A stretch of DNA of 64,000 nucleotides. It comes from Larus michahellis (Eukaryota; Chordata; Aves; Charadriiformes; Laridae). Positions 13,043 to 26,000 of this stretch are shown here, piece after piece (within the stretch, counting starts at the first letter, position 1; each line of letters starts with the position of its first letter). The notes beneath the pieces were generated by a model. That model made no database searches and had not been told where the DNA came from. It worked only from the letters and a program-made list of their open reading frames with translations. The position numbers were made by a program, and so were the translations under genes. Where the stretch lies: the NCBI RefSeq assembly GCF_964199755.1, contig NC_133918.1, positions 1,116,001 through 1,180,000 on the forward strand, read 5' to 3'.

Positions 13043-13952
13043 TTTACATCAACCGAGCACACGGGCAAAGTCAGGTCAGCGCTGCCTCGGCCGTAGGGAG
13101 CCAGAGACCCACTCATCAAGACAGTAGCACCAGTGGCTTGTCCCTGGGGCTCATGACCCCAGGCTCCCCGGGGTGTAGTGCCATGTTCCCTTTCGCCGTG
13201 CCGAGGGACAGCCCTGAGACAGCCCGGGGCCCCAGCAGGCCTGTGCGTGCAGAGCGGTCAGAGGCAGCACTAGGGAAAAGCAGAGGTAGTTTCCCAGCTC
13301 GGTGCAACAGGTCTAACAACGGAGGTCGTTTGTACCCGCGACAGGCCCCTGGCAAAGCCAGGGAGGAGGAGCGGGTGTCAAGGGTGCTGCTGCCCCTGAG
13401 TCTGGGAGCTGCCGGCTCTCCCTCGGGGGTGCCAGTCTGCACCCACACACTGGTGCGCAGGGTCAGCGCCCCCCCGGGGCCGTGCTGGGGCAACCTCCAG
13501 AGCTGTGCTTCCAGCACCACCCCCGCATGGGGAAAGGCACCGTCGGTGAGTGTAAAAGCAAGCACTATCTGCGGTGACTTGGATGGGGTGACCTTTCACG
13601 CAGGGTCCCCTCTCCTCCTGCCAGCACCAGGCCAAGGCAAGGGACCCTGTGAAGGAGCAGAACAGGCACCATGCAGGCACTATGAGGCAGGGAGGGGTGA
13701 ATGGAGGGGGAGGAGGTGCCCGCACTGTGGCACCATAGGTTCTGACACCGCTCAAGCCGGGTATCAGACCCTCAGAGTCTCCCACTGTGTCCTGAGTAAA
13801 ACGGAAGAGGTGCAGAATTAGACCCTGCTGGGGACCAGAGGGCTCCGACGAGGGCGCTGGGGCAGGTGGCAGAGCCTGTCCTGCCCTTGTGGCCGCGGGC
13901 TCACTCCTGCCCGGCCCCAGGCACGCAGCGACAGCCGGGCACGGGCAGCGGC

Positions 13953-16900
13953 TCAGAGGAAGATGGGCTGCTCCTGCCCGGTCAGTAAGCGGTATGTGGA
14001 GGCCGGCATGGTCTTGATGTGGACCTAGGCAGAGACGCACCGATCAGTTGGGAGACGCCAAACCCCGGGCTGGAAGGAGCCCTGCCTGCTCTGTGCGCAG
14101 CCGCAGCTGCCTTGTGGCACAGGGACCCTGGCCATCACCCAGCCCGGGCCCGGCTCACCTCGCTGACCGCCTGCGTGAGGATCTGGATGATCTTCTCGTG
14201 GGGCGTTGCCACCACGCTCTGCCCATTGATCTCAATGATGCGGTGCCCTACGCGGATGCCACCTCTCTCTGCGATGCCCCCACGCATCAGGCTGCAGATC
14301 TGGGGAGCAGGGAGCACTGGTAAGATCAGAGGTGTGCCCACAGCTCAGGGCCACGTGCAACCACCACCCCAAACCCTCTCATCCGTGCGGGCTCCTGGCA
14401 AGAGCTCTGGACTCGGGCGCTGTCTCATCCAGCCCACAGGCATGCAGCGAGGGCAGGGATGTCCCTTTGCGTCGCTGCCACCAGAGCAATGTGCTGAGCT
14501 GCAGGGCATGGGCAGCCCCCAGGTGTTGTTCCCCCGCTGACGGAGAGCTCAGCTCCCCCCATGCACCCAGCAAACCCTCCTGCTTCCATCAAGCTTCTCC
14601 CTGCAGTGGCAGCTCCTGCGCGTGTGTGGAGTAACTGCATCTCCAATACTATTGGGAGCATACAGCCGTGCCACCCCTCCGCTGCCCACCCACCCCATCA
14701 GCTCCTGCGGGTCCTGAAAATGCTCCTCTCTGCCTTTCAAATGCAGCCACTGTGGAGCCCAGAGCAAGGAGTGTCTGGGGCACCGGAGACAGCAACATGT
14801 CACTAAGGTCACGCCAAGAAAGGCAGGAAGAAACCACCACCCCAAAAGCAAATAGCTAAGGAGCATTAGGGAGACTGATTCAACCACCCGTGCTGCAGGA
14901 GGGCTACAGAGAGCCTTTTGCAAAGCAGATTTCTGTGAAACCTCAGCGCTGGCAGGCAGAAGGAACTCTGAAGCTGTGTGCTCCTCCATGCGGACGCAGC
15001 CAGAACCGTGTGTCCCTCTGCCAGACGGGTGGCTGCAGTCCTCGCCTGACCCCGGCCTGGCTCTGCTCCCAGCCCCGTGGGCACTCACCACGCCGTTCTC
15101 AACACAGAAGCCCAGTTGGTACTTGGAGTCGGGGCGCCGGATGACAGCCGTAGTGACAGGGGGACAGTGCACGATGTTCAGCATCACCTCTGTCTGGTGC
15201 TTCAGCTCCTGGAAGATGGGATGGGGCTTTGTCAGACTTTGGAGAGGTATTCGGCATGGCTGAGAGAGGCAACGCAGTCACGTTGCTCATGGGAGGGATG
15301 AAGATTAGCAACTTGTTTTCAATGGGCAAACTGAGTCACACACAGGGATATTGCCATGTTCAAATTCAGAGAGAACTTATAAATCCAGTTCTAAGCGTTC
15401 CACTCTGCCCCTGAGGCCACACTGTCCTTGCTTTCAGCTCCTTCCTGCCTCGGAGATAAGAAGATGCAACAGGTTCCCTCCTGGACAGGTGCCAGCCTCC
15501 TCACCCACTCTCCTCCTCAGGCAGGGCCCTGCCTGCACCCTGCCACAGCAAGTTTAGTCCCCAGCTTTGTCCCTGCCTTATCGCATCCCTTCCTCCCAAG
15601 CACTCAGAGCAGGGACTGTCACAGCCCACGGGATGGGTATGGCCCCCCGCACTCCTGCCCCCTCTGTCCCCCACGGCCTCCTACCACCCATCTGCCCCCA
15701 AGCTGGGAGCACCGGGGGAACGCCGGCATTACAGACACTCCTGGGCGCATTCAGGCCAGTCCCTGTCTCTGCCAGCACTCACCCTCCTGCCAGGGTGGAG
15801 GTAGGAGGCCGCCCCGGCTGCAGCCAGCCCCGGCTCACCCGGATGATGCTCTGGCAGGTGGCGAGGGGCAGCCCCACCAGGCTCGTCCCATTGACGGACA
15901 TGAGGCGGTCCCCGATGCTCAGCTCGCCCGACCTCTCCGCGGGGCCCCCGTGCATCAGGTTGGCGATGACCACTGTGGGCAGGATGGAGCCCCAGCCTGA
16001 CTCCACGATGGCGATGCCCAAGATCTCCCCCTTCTGCTTCCGGATGCAGACCTGTTGCGGGGCACAGATGGGTTACGGTCAACAGAGTCATGGGACATGC
16101 ATCCCGGCCCCAGCACGGGTGTCCTGGGCTCAGCCAGCTGGGATGGGGCCCAGTTTTATAAGGAGCAGCTCAGCTGCTCAGGGAGCTGTGGAGGGAACAA
16201 CAGAGGTGCCAGCGGGTACCCCATACTGTCCCCACCCTTCCAAAGCAGCTCTTACGTCCTTGCAGTTCTCCTGCCGGGAGAAATGGGTCAGCTCTGCGTT
16301 GTATTGCTCCTGGTCCTCGAGGGCACGGCTGTACTGGCGAGGGCTCAGCTCGCTCGGGTCGATGCTGTTGGCCTCCAGGAAGCGCTGGTAGGCCACGCCG
16401 AACGCCTGCCCGATGGCCTGAGCGATGATCTGGGCCTGGGGAAAGACGGGCTGTTCGTGCCCACGGCTCAGGGCCAACGGTCTCATGACCAAAGTGGAGT
16501 CAACAGCTGCCAGGGCCCTGCAAAGCCCAGCACAAGCGCTGTGCCTTGGGAGCTCCAGGGCATCCCGGCTCCTCCCCTGCCTGAATGGGCCCCTTTACGG
16601 CGCCAGTCCTCCCCCCTTTTCTGCTGGGCCCCTCTATGTGGCAGAGGTGCTAAGGCTGGGCTCCTTCCTGCTCTCTGTGCTAGTTGGGAGCCCCCAGCAT
16701 GGACATCCGGAGCACCCTGTCATGACAGCAGGATGGGGCCCAGGACCCAAACTCCACCCTCCCCTCCCGAGGGACTTGCGTGTCGCCTCACATCGGCTGA
16801 GTGGAAGACGTGGCAGATCATCTTGTAGAGCCGCTTCTCCTCTGCCACCTCCGACCGCTGAGGCAGTTTCCGGCGCGCCATGAGCACCACAAGGGAGCCG

Positions 16901-19900
16901 ATGTCGGCGATGTAGGAGATGGTCTGGAGGGAGTGATCCATCATGGCCTCCTGGCAAGGGGGACACGGGCAGAAACATTCAGCCCTCCCTGGCCCAACAG
17001 ATTCCATGGGCAGCCTGCGAGCCAGCCAGGCACTGTCATGAGCAGGAAGGGTTTGGGTTTAAATGCCACCATGCCGGGACACAGCCAAAATGCCTGGCAC
17101 ACGCTGGGCAGAAACCACGTCTACACTAAAAGGTACAAAAAGCTACACTAAAAGCTCCTTTGATCAAGGACTCATCCGTGTCTCTGGGTGCTGCTGGGGA
17201 AAAGACAGCTCTTCCCTCTTACTATAAAGCAGCAGCTAATCCTGAGGTAGAGAGCTACAGAAATTTCAAGCCTGGGTTCCCTGGAGCTTGGTCTGGAAAC
17301 CCAGCAGCTCCCATGACACACAGTTTGCATGAGAAGCCTCGTGGAGCCACACAGACAGCCGAGGGACACAACACGCCTGCGTGGGATGGCTGCAGAGTGA
17401 CATGTCTCCTCCCAGATGCGTGTCCTGGCCCGCAGGCCATCCTTGGTCATGACCCCACTGGCATGGGTGCAAAGCAGAGATCCCAAGGCCAAAGAGGAAG
17501 GTTTCAGCAGCCCCAAAGCCACGTGGGTGCTCCTGTTCTCCACTCACCTGCGTGTCAGCCGTGAGCACCTTGATCCTCTGTGTGGAGACAAACAGATCCA
17601 CCTCTGTCATAGGCTGGGACTCCCCCTCCGGTGCCTGCAGAACAAAGCACGCAGGAGAGGTCACTGCTGCTGCTAGGACTCCTCTGGGTCCCTGCCCCAC
17701 GGCAGGAGGTCCCCCTGGGCAGGTCCGGAGCGCTGCCCCACACCCACGAGGGGCCAGGCTGGGCCAGGCCAGTGGCAGTCGTGCCCCCCTACCCTCCTGC
17801 ACCTTGATCCTGTCCACCGCCTCCTGGGCCTGTGCCATGCGGACGCTGGTTGGGGGGTTCCTCTCTGAGACCAGCTGCGTGGAGCCCAGGTACTTTGCCC
17901 CAAAAATCACACCATCCAGCAGATCCTCTGGGTCACAAGGGCCTGGAACTGAGGCATCGGGAGGGACTAAGTAGAAGCTGGTCCCCCCACCTCTGAAAAC
18001 TGGGGGTACCAACTCCTGCTGCCCATTAGCTGCATTCCTATACACGGCAAAGCAGCTCAGCACTTGGGAGAGAGGCTCCTGGCATCACCAGGGGACCAAC
18101 TCTGACCCCAGGGCTGCTTCCCCCTTCCCTCCAGCACACCCTGGCATCCCTCTTTCTCCCTTCCCAAGCCTGAGCAGTCCCCCTCCCTGATCCCTGAAGC
18201 ACCCGCATTTGCAAACGCAAAGGGTCAGCTGGGATCGAATGAGCCACACGGAGTCTGCAGCCACATAGGCGCAGAGCCAGGTGCTCCCTCCCCAGCTGCG
18301 ATCCCTCGCCACCCTGCTGCATTTGGGGTCTGGGCAGGAGGCAGTGGGTCAGGACTCCTGGGTGCTTTTGCTGCTCGAGCACTGAAGCAACTCACCCTCT
18401 TTGAAGGCCGGGCAGGAGGATGGAGGTTCCCTGTTCTGCAAAGCAATGAGAGAGTGGGTGAGGCTCTGGCTGGGATCCCACGGATTCAGCCTGCCCATCC
18501 TGTGGCCAGGCTGCCCTTGGAGCACCAGGACAGGGAGGGCAGCGTGTCCTGAGGCTGGCGGGGCGGGAGGGATGCAGGGTCCTAAGGCTGGAGGCTGTTT
18601 GCAGGCATGCTTGGATCAGACAAGTGCAAGTATCCCCCCACGTTTAGAGAAGCAGGAGCCAAAGCCAGTACCGAGGGTCTTGTCTGGGCACCCCAGCAGC
18701 ATGAAGCTCTGTAAGACCCGAGGAAAAGAAATCCCTGGCTCCCGTCTGCCACCACCCAAAACCCCACGAGGGAGCAGAGCCAAGGGGCATGTCCTGGCTC
18801 GCTGCAGCCCGTGCGCGATGCACTCACAGTCACGCTGCCTTGTGGTGGCTGCTCTGCCTCTGGGGCTGGAGTGGGAGGCAGGGTCACCCAGGCCGGCTCC
18901 GGGGAACCGTCCCGATTGCCCTCACAGAGCCCCTCTTGATAATACAAGCCATCGGAAGATCCCTCCTCCAAGCTCTCCGGTCTCCCCAGCCCTTCAGGCG
19001 TCTCTGCAGTGGCTGGTTCCTCCTGAGCCTGCAGCATCTCCAGGTTGGTCCCGGCCAGGACATCGGAGCGGGCCAAGGGTGTCTCGGTGCTGGCCTCGGG
19101 CAGCCCCCCCTCGTAGCACAGGAGGCTCAGCAAGTCCTCCCGGTCAGCCTCAGCAAAGAGCAGGCCGTGGCAGGGCCGGGAGCAGGGCGAGTGCTGGGCA
19201 CAGCAGGGCCGTGTCTCCAGGCCCCGGCCTGTTGCCACATGCAGCGGGCAGGGCCGGCACTTGTCCTGGCACTGCCCAGAGCTCCGCTGGGCCTGCTGTG
19301 GGGCCGTGCCCGCCGGAGGGGCCGTGCCAGCGCTCGTGGAGGGCAGTGGACCCTGCTGTGAGGCGGGCGAGCGGTCGCAGAGGTTGGGGTCGAGGGTCTC
19401 GAGCTGGGCCAGCAAGCCCTGGATCTCCAAGGGTTCGTCCTCTGCATCCTCGGGGGACTCATCCAGCTCCATGACTGTCGGGTCGCCGCTGCTGGGGGCT
19501 CGGGGGTGTCCTGCGCCCCGAGGGGTGCTCTCGGCACTGGGTTTCCAGCCAGCGGAGCCCCGCGGCCCCGCAGCCCCTGCCTCCTCGTCCGTCTCTCTGC
19601 CCGAGGCTCGGCAAAGCTCAGCTTGTCCGCCCGCTCCCCCTCCGAGGTCCGAGGCTGAAGCAGGCCCCGAGCCGGGCCCTAGAGCCCTCCCCCGGCCCTC
19701 AGGGGCGGGCCGGTCCCGCGCGGGGCGCAGGGTGACAAGGCGGGGGCTCCCCGGCTGCCCGGCACCCCCCCGGCGCGCAGGGGCGCCGGGCCGCACCGCG
19801 GACTCTTCCTCCGTGTCCATGGCCGGCGGCTCCGGGGCCTCCTCGTTACCGACGCCGGGGGGGGAGGGCGCAGCCGCCTGGAAATCCATACTGCTCTCCA

Positions 19901-19901
19901 T
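13953..19901 (-). CDS. APBA3: Amyloid-beta precursor-binding family A member 3 (X11-gamma/Mint3), 10 coding exons
   Basis: Adaptor of the X11/Mint family, which binds the APP tail through its PTB domain. Coding exons in transcript order: 19901-18828, 18435-18396, 17948-17803, 17634-17548, 16950-16792, 16435-16256, 16051-15839, 15208-15089, 14299-14159, 14024-13953. The product is 743 aa, against about 575 in human. Residues 1-370 are low-complexity and acidic, with islands conserved with human ([32 protein letters not shown]). The PTB domain is at about 372-560 ([17 protein letters not shown]). PDZ1 is at about 563-650 and PDZ2 at 660-730 ([19 protein letters not shown]). The C-terminus is GQEQPIFL. 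A second ATG at 19889 (MDFQ) matches the human start better, so initiation is uncertain between the two. The gene is divergent from MRPL54. Confidence 0.93.
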
Positions 19902-20122
19902 GGCCTGGCTCCAGCCCGGGGGCGCCAGGGCCAACTCCGCCGGCACCGGCTCTCCCCCCGGAGCCGAGCCGGGCCGGGCCGGGCCGGGCGAACTCTCTCG
20001 CCGCCGCCTCCCCGGGAGGGGACGGTCCCGCTGCTGCCGCTTCCGCCGCTTCCGCTTCCGGGCGCCGCCGCGCATGCGCGGGCCGGCCGCGGCCCCTCCC
20101 GGCGTGCCCCGCGGCGCCCGGC
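19902..20122. promoter_or_regulatory. Bidirectional CpG-island promoter of APBA3 and MRPL54
   Basis: Only 221 bases separate the start codons of APBA3 (-) and MRPL54 (+). The interval is almost pure G+C with many CpGs and no TATA box, typical of a shared bidirectional promoter. The island extends into both first exons, about 19700-20450. Human has the same head-to-head arrangement. Confidence 0.8.
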
Positions 20123-21036
20123 ATGGCGGCCCCGGTGCTGCTGCGGGTGGCTCGGGCGGCGTTGCCGGGCACGGCCCGCGGATACGCCAAGAAGCCCGGT
20201 GAGCCTCGTCCCGCCGCCTGGCCCCCATGGCGCCCCCGGCCCCGGCGCCGTCTCGCGGTCCCCAGTCCCCCCGCGGTCCCCGAGCCTTCCCTGGTGGCGG
20301 CCTGGTCCCCTCCTCGCCCCGTGTCCCCCGGCCCCGGTGCTGCTGCACCCCGCCCGTGCCCCTGCTCCCGTCCGTTCTCCTCCCGGCATCTCCGCCCCCC
20401 GTCACATCCCCGGCCTTGACCGTGCCCTTGTCCCCGCAGCCGTGAAGTCCAAGGGCAAGAACGTGCCGAAGGAGGGGCTGCAGGGCCCGGAGGTGTGCAC
20501 GGACCCCGTCATGCTCACCACCCACGCCATGGGGGTCAATTACTTCAAGGAGGGCCCGGAGGTGGCCCTGAAGCCCGACTCCGAGTACCCCGACTGGTAG
20601 GTAGTGCCCAGCTGCCCGGTCTGTGTGCGGAAGGGGGGGGTCCCTCCGGGGGGGCCCGTCTCTACAGAGGTGCCATCCCCGAGGCACAGACCGGTGTAGG
20701 AGAGACAGAACTGTTCTGGGTGGAGGAAAACTGCCTCTCTGCAGCCCAGAGACCTTCCGCCCGGGCCGTGGGAGGAGGGCAGGCAGCACCGTGGATGTGG
20801 TGGGTGAGGAATCTGCGCGTCCTGGCCACGTCCGTCGGTCCGTCCCGCGCTTGTCCCTTTGCCCTCCCTGCTGCGGCCTCACGTCGCCTGTGTTCACCCC
20901 CAGGCTCTTCAAGATCCACCTGGGCCCCCCCAAGAAGCTGGAGGAGCTGGACCCCGAATCGATGGAGTATTGGAGGCGCCTGCGGAAGTACAACACGTGG
21001 CAGCGCAACAGGCTGAAGAAGGGCAAGAAGCTGTAG
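20123..21036 (+). CDS. MRPL54: Mitochondrial ribosomal protein L54
   Basis: Component of the large subunit of the mitochondrial ribosome. Three coding exons: 20123-20198, 20440-20596, 20904-21036, giving 121 aa (human 138). The N-terminus [20 protein letters not shown] is a basic, hydroxyl-poor presequence expected to be cleaved on mitochondrial import. Family blocks are clear: [60 protein letters not shown] and RLKKGKKL at the end. All junctions are GT/AG and the frame is continuous. It shares a promoter region with APBA3. Confidence 0.95.
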
Positions 21037-21138
21037 GCGCTGGCAGAGCTCAGGGCGCGGGGGCCACCCTGAGTGCCAGCGTGGGTGACGCTGGGACCAG
21101 CTCCTGCCTTCGGTCTCTTCTTCTTGCTGTAAACTCGT

Positions 21139-21144
21139 AATAAA
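21139..21144 (+). other. MRPL54: MRPL54 polyadenylation signal
   Basis: AATAAA lies about 100 bases after the MRPL54 stop codon, giving a compact 3' end. Confidence 0.8.
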
Positions 21145-21149
21145 TCTCT

Positions 21150-23059
21150 GTGAGGCTGATACCTGTTGCGGAGGCTGCGGCAAACCCAGGCCCTCAGCGA
21201 GCTCGGTGCACATCCCCCCTCAGGCCGGGCCCGGGCTGGTGAGGGGCTGAGGCAACACAGGTCACAAATTTTTGGTGTATTCGCTAAAACAGAAGCTCAG
21301 ATTTTCGCTCATAGAGGGAGCCTGCGCTGCCAGATGGGTCATGGTCCCTTCTCTGTCACTGCACTGCAACAGCTGCGGATTTAGGGCCCCACGGGGGGGG
21401 TGTAGTGGGTTTGGGATGGAGAAAGGCTGCGCTGGTGCTGCTGTGTCCCCTGGGGGGGCTTTGGGGGCTGAGCAGCCTGTGCTGCCTGGGGGCGGGAGGA
21501 CTGGGACCAGGTTCTGGTGGCGCCGCAGGGCAGCGGGTGAGGTGAGCGGGGACATCGTGGCCCCTCGCAGTGCCACCCCCGCGCCACGCTCTCGCTTCCT
21601 CCTCCGGCAGCGGGGGACCGACGGCTGCTGGGGCGGCAGGCTCCCGTCTTGGCTGGGCTGTGCGGTGAAGGCAGGGTCTTCCTCACGGCAATGGGGGCCT
21701 CACTGCCCTGTCCCTGCCTGTCCCCAGCCTGGCAGAGCCCGGCAGCTTTCCCTGGGTCTCGGTCCTGCCCATGTGTGGGCTCCCCCGGCTGGGACTCGTT
21801 GCCCTGCGGCTCCTGCCTGTCCTTGAGCTGGGCAAAGCAGCCACCTGCGAGGTCCTCCTGCAGCGAGGAAGGGGCGATGGAGGCGCTGCCTGGCCCAGCA
21901 GCATCCGCAGTGGCCCCGCGCCCCGGGGCCGGGACTGGGGGCCATGCCCGGCTCCCCCCGGGGGCTGCGGGGCGGCTGGGTTGGCAGCTGCAGCGCCCGC
22001 GCGCCGGCACAGGAAGCGGTAGAGGAAAGCAGAAGTGCCGTGCTGCAGCGCCGGGGGTGGGGGTGTCGGGGAGATTTTGGGTTGAACCCTCATTTCCTCT
22101 GCCTGGGGCTCGGTGCGCACCCTCGGAGCTGACGGGGCTCAGGCCGGGCCGTATCCCGTGGTGAGTGTCCTGTCCCCGCCGTGCCCATCCCGCAGCTCAC
22201 CCTCCCCTCGCCACCCCCCAGCGCCTCCAGCCCCCCAAATCCAGCGGCAGGTGAGCAGAGGGGGCACCTGAGTCCTTGTCCTCTGTCTCAGAGCCCCCCC
22301 TGCTCGCGCTTGTGTCACCCGGCCACCGTGGATGGCTTGGTCCTGGGGACAAGCGCCCACCTGAGGTGGGTTGGTGGGGAGGGACCCAGGGGGGGGAGGA
22401 GGAGGGCGCCCATCCCTGGGTGCTGCCCCCATCCAGGGCGATGCGTGCCACGCTCCCCTCACTGCCGAAGCCTTGGCCAGGGACAAGGAGAGCTGAGGTG
22501 GGTCCCAGCCCCAGGACCCCCGTGTACCCTCCCCTAACCCCTCCACAGGCTCCTTGTGGTGGCCCGGCAGGGCTCATGCTGGCTCCGGAGCCATCACTCA
22601 GGGGCCTGGTGACGGCAAGCGGGCTGCTGCCAGAAGGAGAGGGGTCCCTGGGCTCAGCCCTCCGTGGTGGGCCTCATTCTCTGTGTCCCCCGAAGGAGCG
22701 GGGAAGGTGACGGGGGACGTCCCCTTTTTCCAGTCCCTTGGACCCCGTCCTGCGAAGGTCCCTGTCCTGGGGCTGGGCCAATGTGGCCCTGGCTCCTCAC
22801 CTGAGGCCGGGGGCAAGCAGGGTCCCCCGTGCTGCTGTCACAGCTCTTGTCCTCAGGTGCAGAGGGGGGAACTTGCGTCATTCCTGGCTGGCTGCTGGCG
22901 TCCAGATCCAGCAGCGCTGCCCAGCCAGCTCCCAGCACCTCCGTCCTGAGCCACCCTATGCCCGGCAGCATCCAGGGTGTAGGTGCCTGTCACCTTGTCA
23001 CCTTCTGATGGCTTGTCCCCTCCGTGTCCCCAGGCAGGTGGCGGCAGGGCTGGGACGGG
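21150..23059. other. Intergenic DNA and 5' untranslated part of the MALT1-like gene
   Basis: No coding exon is recognised. The sequence is GC-rich and simple. An acceptor (AG at 23032-23033) just before the MALT1-like start suggests that a non-coding leader exon lies somewhere in this interval. The open frames here have no recognisable domain and look like GC-rich noise. Confidence 0.5.
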
Positions 23060-26000
23060 ATGGGGGACTGGAGCATGCCCATCAGCTCGCTGGGCGAGGA
23101 GGTGATGGCGCGGCTGTGTGAGCTCCTGGATAATGCCGGCCGGGGCTGGCGCAAGCTGGCTGAGATGGCCGGGGTGGAGAAACGCTTCAAGTGCAGGTAG
23201 GGGTTGCGGGGCATCTCTGGGGGTCCAGCCCCACGGGGTGACAAAAGGCACATGGCACAGCCCTGCCATGGTCTGAGTGAGGGGCACACAGGTCCCTTGG
23301 CCACCCCATCGTGGCCACAGCCTGCGCTGGGGACACTGCCGAGTCCCCCGGCCGGGTTCCCCATCCTCCTGGTGCAGGAGGTGGGCAGCGGCGCTGAGCA
23401 CTGCGGGCACCTTGCAGCACGGAGGAGCTGGAGATGTGCTCGCTGAAGGTGCTGGAGCCCCATGGCAGCCCCACGCAGTGCCTCCTGCAGCTCCTGGCCG
23501 AGCGCGACTGCACCCTCAAGTACCTGCTGGGCTGCCTGGAGAGGATGGGGCACACGCAGGCCTGCCAGGTCCTCAGCAGTGCTGGTAGGGACGGACAGTG
23601 GGGTCCCATGGGGCCTGGAGAGAGGCACCGGGGGACAGTGGTTCATCAGAAGGAAAGCAGGGGGAGATGATGATGGTGGTCTTGTGCTGGGCAGCGGGGC
23701 CCTGGGATGGGATGGGATGGGATGGGATGGGATGGGATGGACGCAGTAGGGTGAGATAGGATGGGATGTGGTGTGCTGGACGGGGGCAGGGGGGACAATG
23801 GGATGTGGTGGGACAAGTTGTGATGGGACAAGAAGGGATGGAACAGGGTGGGGTGGGATGGGACAGGATATGATGGGACAAGATGGGATGGGGTGGGGTG
23901 GAGCAGAGTGGGATGGGATAGGATGGAACAGGATGAGGTGGGGTGGGTGGGATGACACTGAGTGGGACAAGGTGGGATGAGGTGGTTGGGACAGGACAGA
24001 GGGGTGGGATGGGACAGGGTGCAGTAGGATGGGGTGGGATGGGAAGGGAGGGTGTGGGACAGGTATGATGGGACTGGTTGTGACAGGGTGGTGCAGGACA
24101 GGGGTCTCAGCCAGCCCAGGCTGGTCTCTCCTCTCCCGCAGTCCAGGACATGATCCGCATCACGGTGCAGCCGGAGTCGCAGGCGGTGATGGAGGGGGTG
24201 AGGGTGTCCCTGACCTGCTGGGCGACTGGCCCGCCGGGGCTCGCGTACCAGTGGTTCTGCGGGAAGCAGGAGGTGAGGTCCCCCTGCGCCATGTCAAGCA
24301 GGGCCCCTGGCCCCCACCCATGGTGAGGGTACTGGGACGGGTGGGAGGGACCCCCCGACTCTTTGTCCCCGTCCTGTCTTGTAGGTGCCCGGAGCCACGT
24401 CCCCGGAGCTGGTGATCGACACGGCCGCCCCGCCGGGCCAGGCTGAGTGGTACATCTGCCGGGTGAACTGTGGGGCCGCCTTCGCCTTCTCCAGGTGGGC
24501 CCACGTCCAGGTGGAGAAGAGCAGCAGCCCCAGCTCAGGTGGGGCCCGAGATCTGCATCCCCAGGCTGGCACCCATGGGGCACCGCTCCCCCCCTCGGCG
24601 CCGGGGTGGCTCCCGTAGGGCATCGCTTGCCAAGTGGCCCCCTGGCTCATACGCCAGGGTCTCTGGGCTTGCTGGGGTGACAGTGCCCATGGACGTTCTG
24701 TGTCCTCCTCATGCCCTCTGGTTCACGCCACCTGTGGGTGCCAGGGCCTGCGGGTGAGGGACGTGGGGCTCATGGGCAGCTCAGCGGAGCCCTGCCGTGG
24801 CCGGGTGCCGGATTTGCCACCCTGTCCCCTCCCTAGCCAGCAGTTACTGCCCGACCATGGTGGGGCTGCAGATCCTGCGGCAGCCGCGGCCGTGCCACCT
24901 GGCCGAGGGGGACACGCTGGTGCTGGAGTGCAGAGCCATCGGCAACCCCCCGCCCCAGTACCAGTGGTTCAGGAACCGGCGCCCTGTGGAGGGGGCGCAG
25001 GCGCCCCGGCTGCAGGTATGGCGGGACCCCTGGCGTGGCGTGGCGTGGCGTGGCGTGGCATGGCACAGCACAGCATGGCGCAGTGCAGCATGGCACGGCA
25101 CACCGCCTCAACTGCTCACTCCGTCCCGCCGGCAGGTGAAGCTGGTGACGACGGCCGAGCGGGGCAGCTACTCCTGCCGCGTGTTCAACCTCTTCCATGA
25201 GGTGTGGAGCCGGGAGGTGGACGTGGAGATCGGTGAGGGCCCCAGACAAACCTCCATGGCCCCCCGTCCCGCCTGTCCTGGCTCTGCTCTGCCCCCCCGT
25301 GAAGCCCTCCCCTGGTTGCCCTGAGGTTTTGGGGGGCTCCAGCCTGCGCCGGCTGGTGCTGTCGCACACGGGGCTCCCTGACCCCCGCTTTGCCGCAGGC
25401 CCGCGGCTCTTCGCCTCCGGAGGCTCCTGGCAGGAGGGGGACAGAGGTAGGTGGGGGCAGAGTGGGCAGGTCCCCGCTGCTCTGCCCGCTGTGCTCCCTG
25501 GGCACCGTGGGGCTGTGGCATGGCTCTTCTCTCTTTCCAGGCTCTCTGGAGCACGGCAGCCCCGGCCAGCTGTACGGTAAGAGCCTGCCGGCGAGGGGTT
25601 GGTGGTCCTGTGGGGCTGTGACCGTCCCCAGTGTCATCAATGTCACCCCACGAGGCTCTGCTCGGGGTGCTTTGCGCTCTGGGGAGAGCGGAGCAGTGAG
25701 GCAGGGATGCCACGGGGCACCCCGGTATTGGGGGACGGTGACACCGTCTGCAACCGGGTGTCACCTCCGCGGGCTGAAGGTAGTGGGGACAGCAGGAGCT
25801 TCCCGCTCCATCCCCAGCACCTCCCTCTCCCATCCCGGCAGCCACGGACAAAGTGGCCCTGCTGATCGGCAACATGCACTACCTGCACCACAAGCAGCTG
25901 AAGGCGCCCATGGTGGATGTGCACGCCCTCAGCGCCCTCCTCCGCCAGCTCGACTTCAAGGTGGTCTCGCTGCTGGACCTGTGCAAGGCTGAGATGCAGA

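Noticed and set aside
23700-24080. GGGAT run as telomere-like repeat
   Set aside because: The unit is a GGGAT pentamer, not TTAGGG, and it lies inside an intron.
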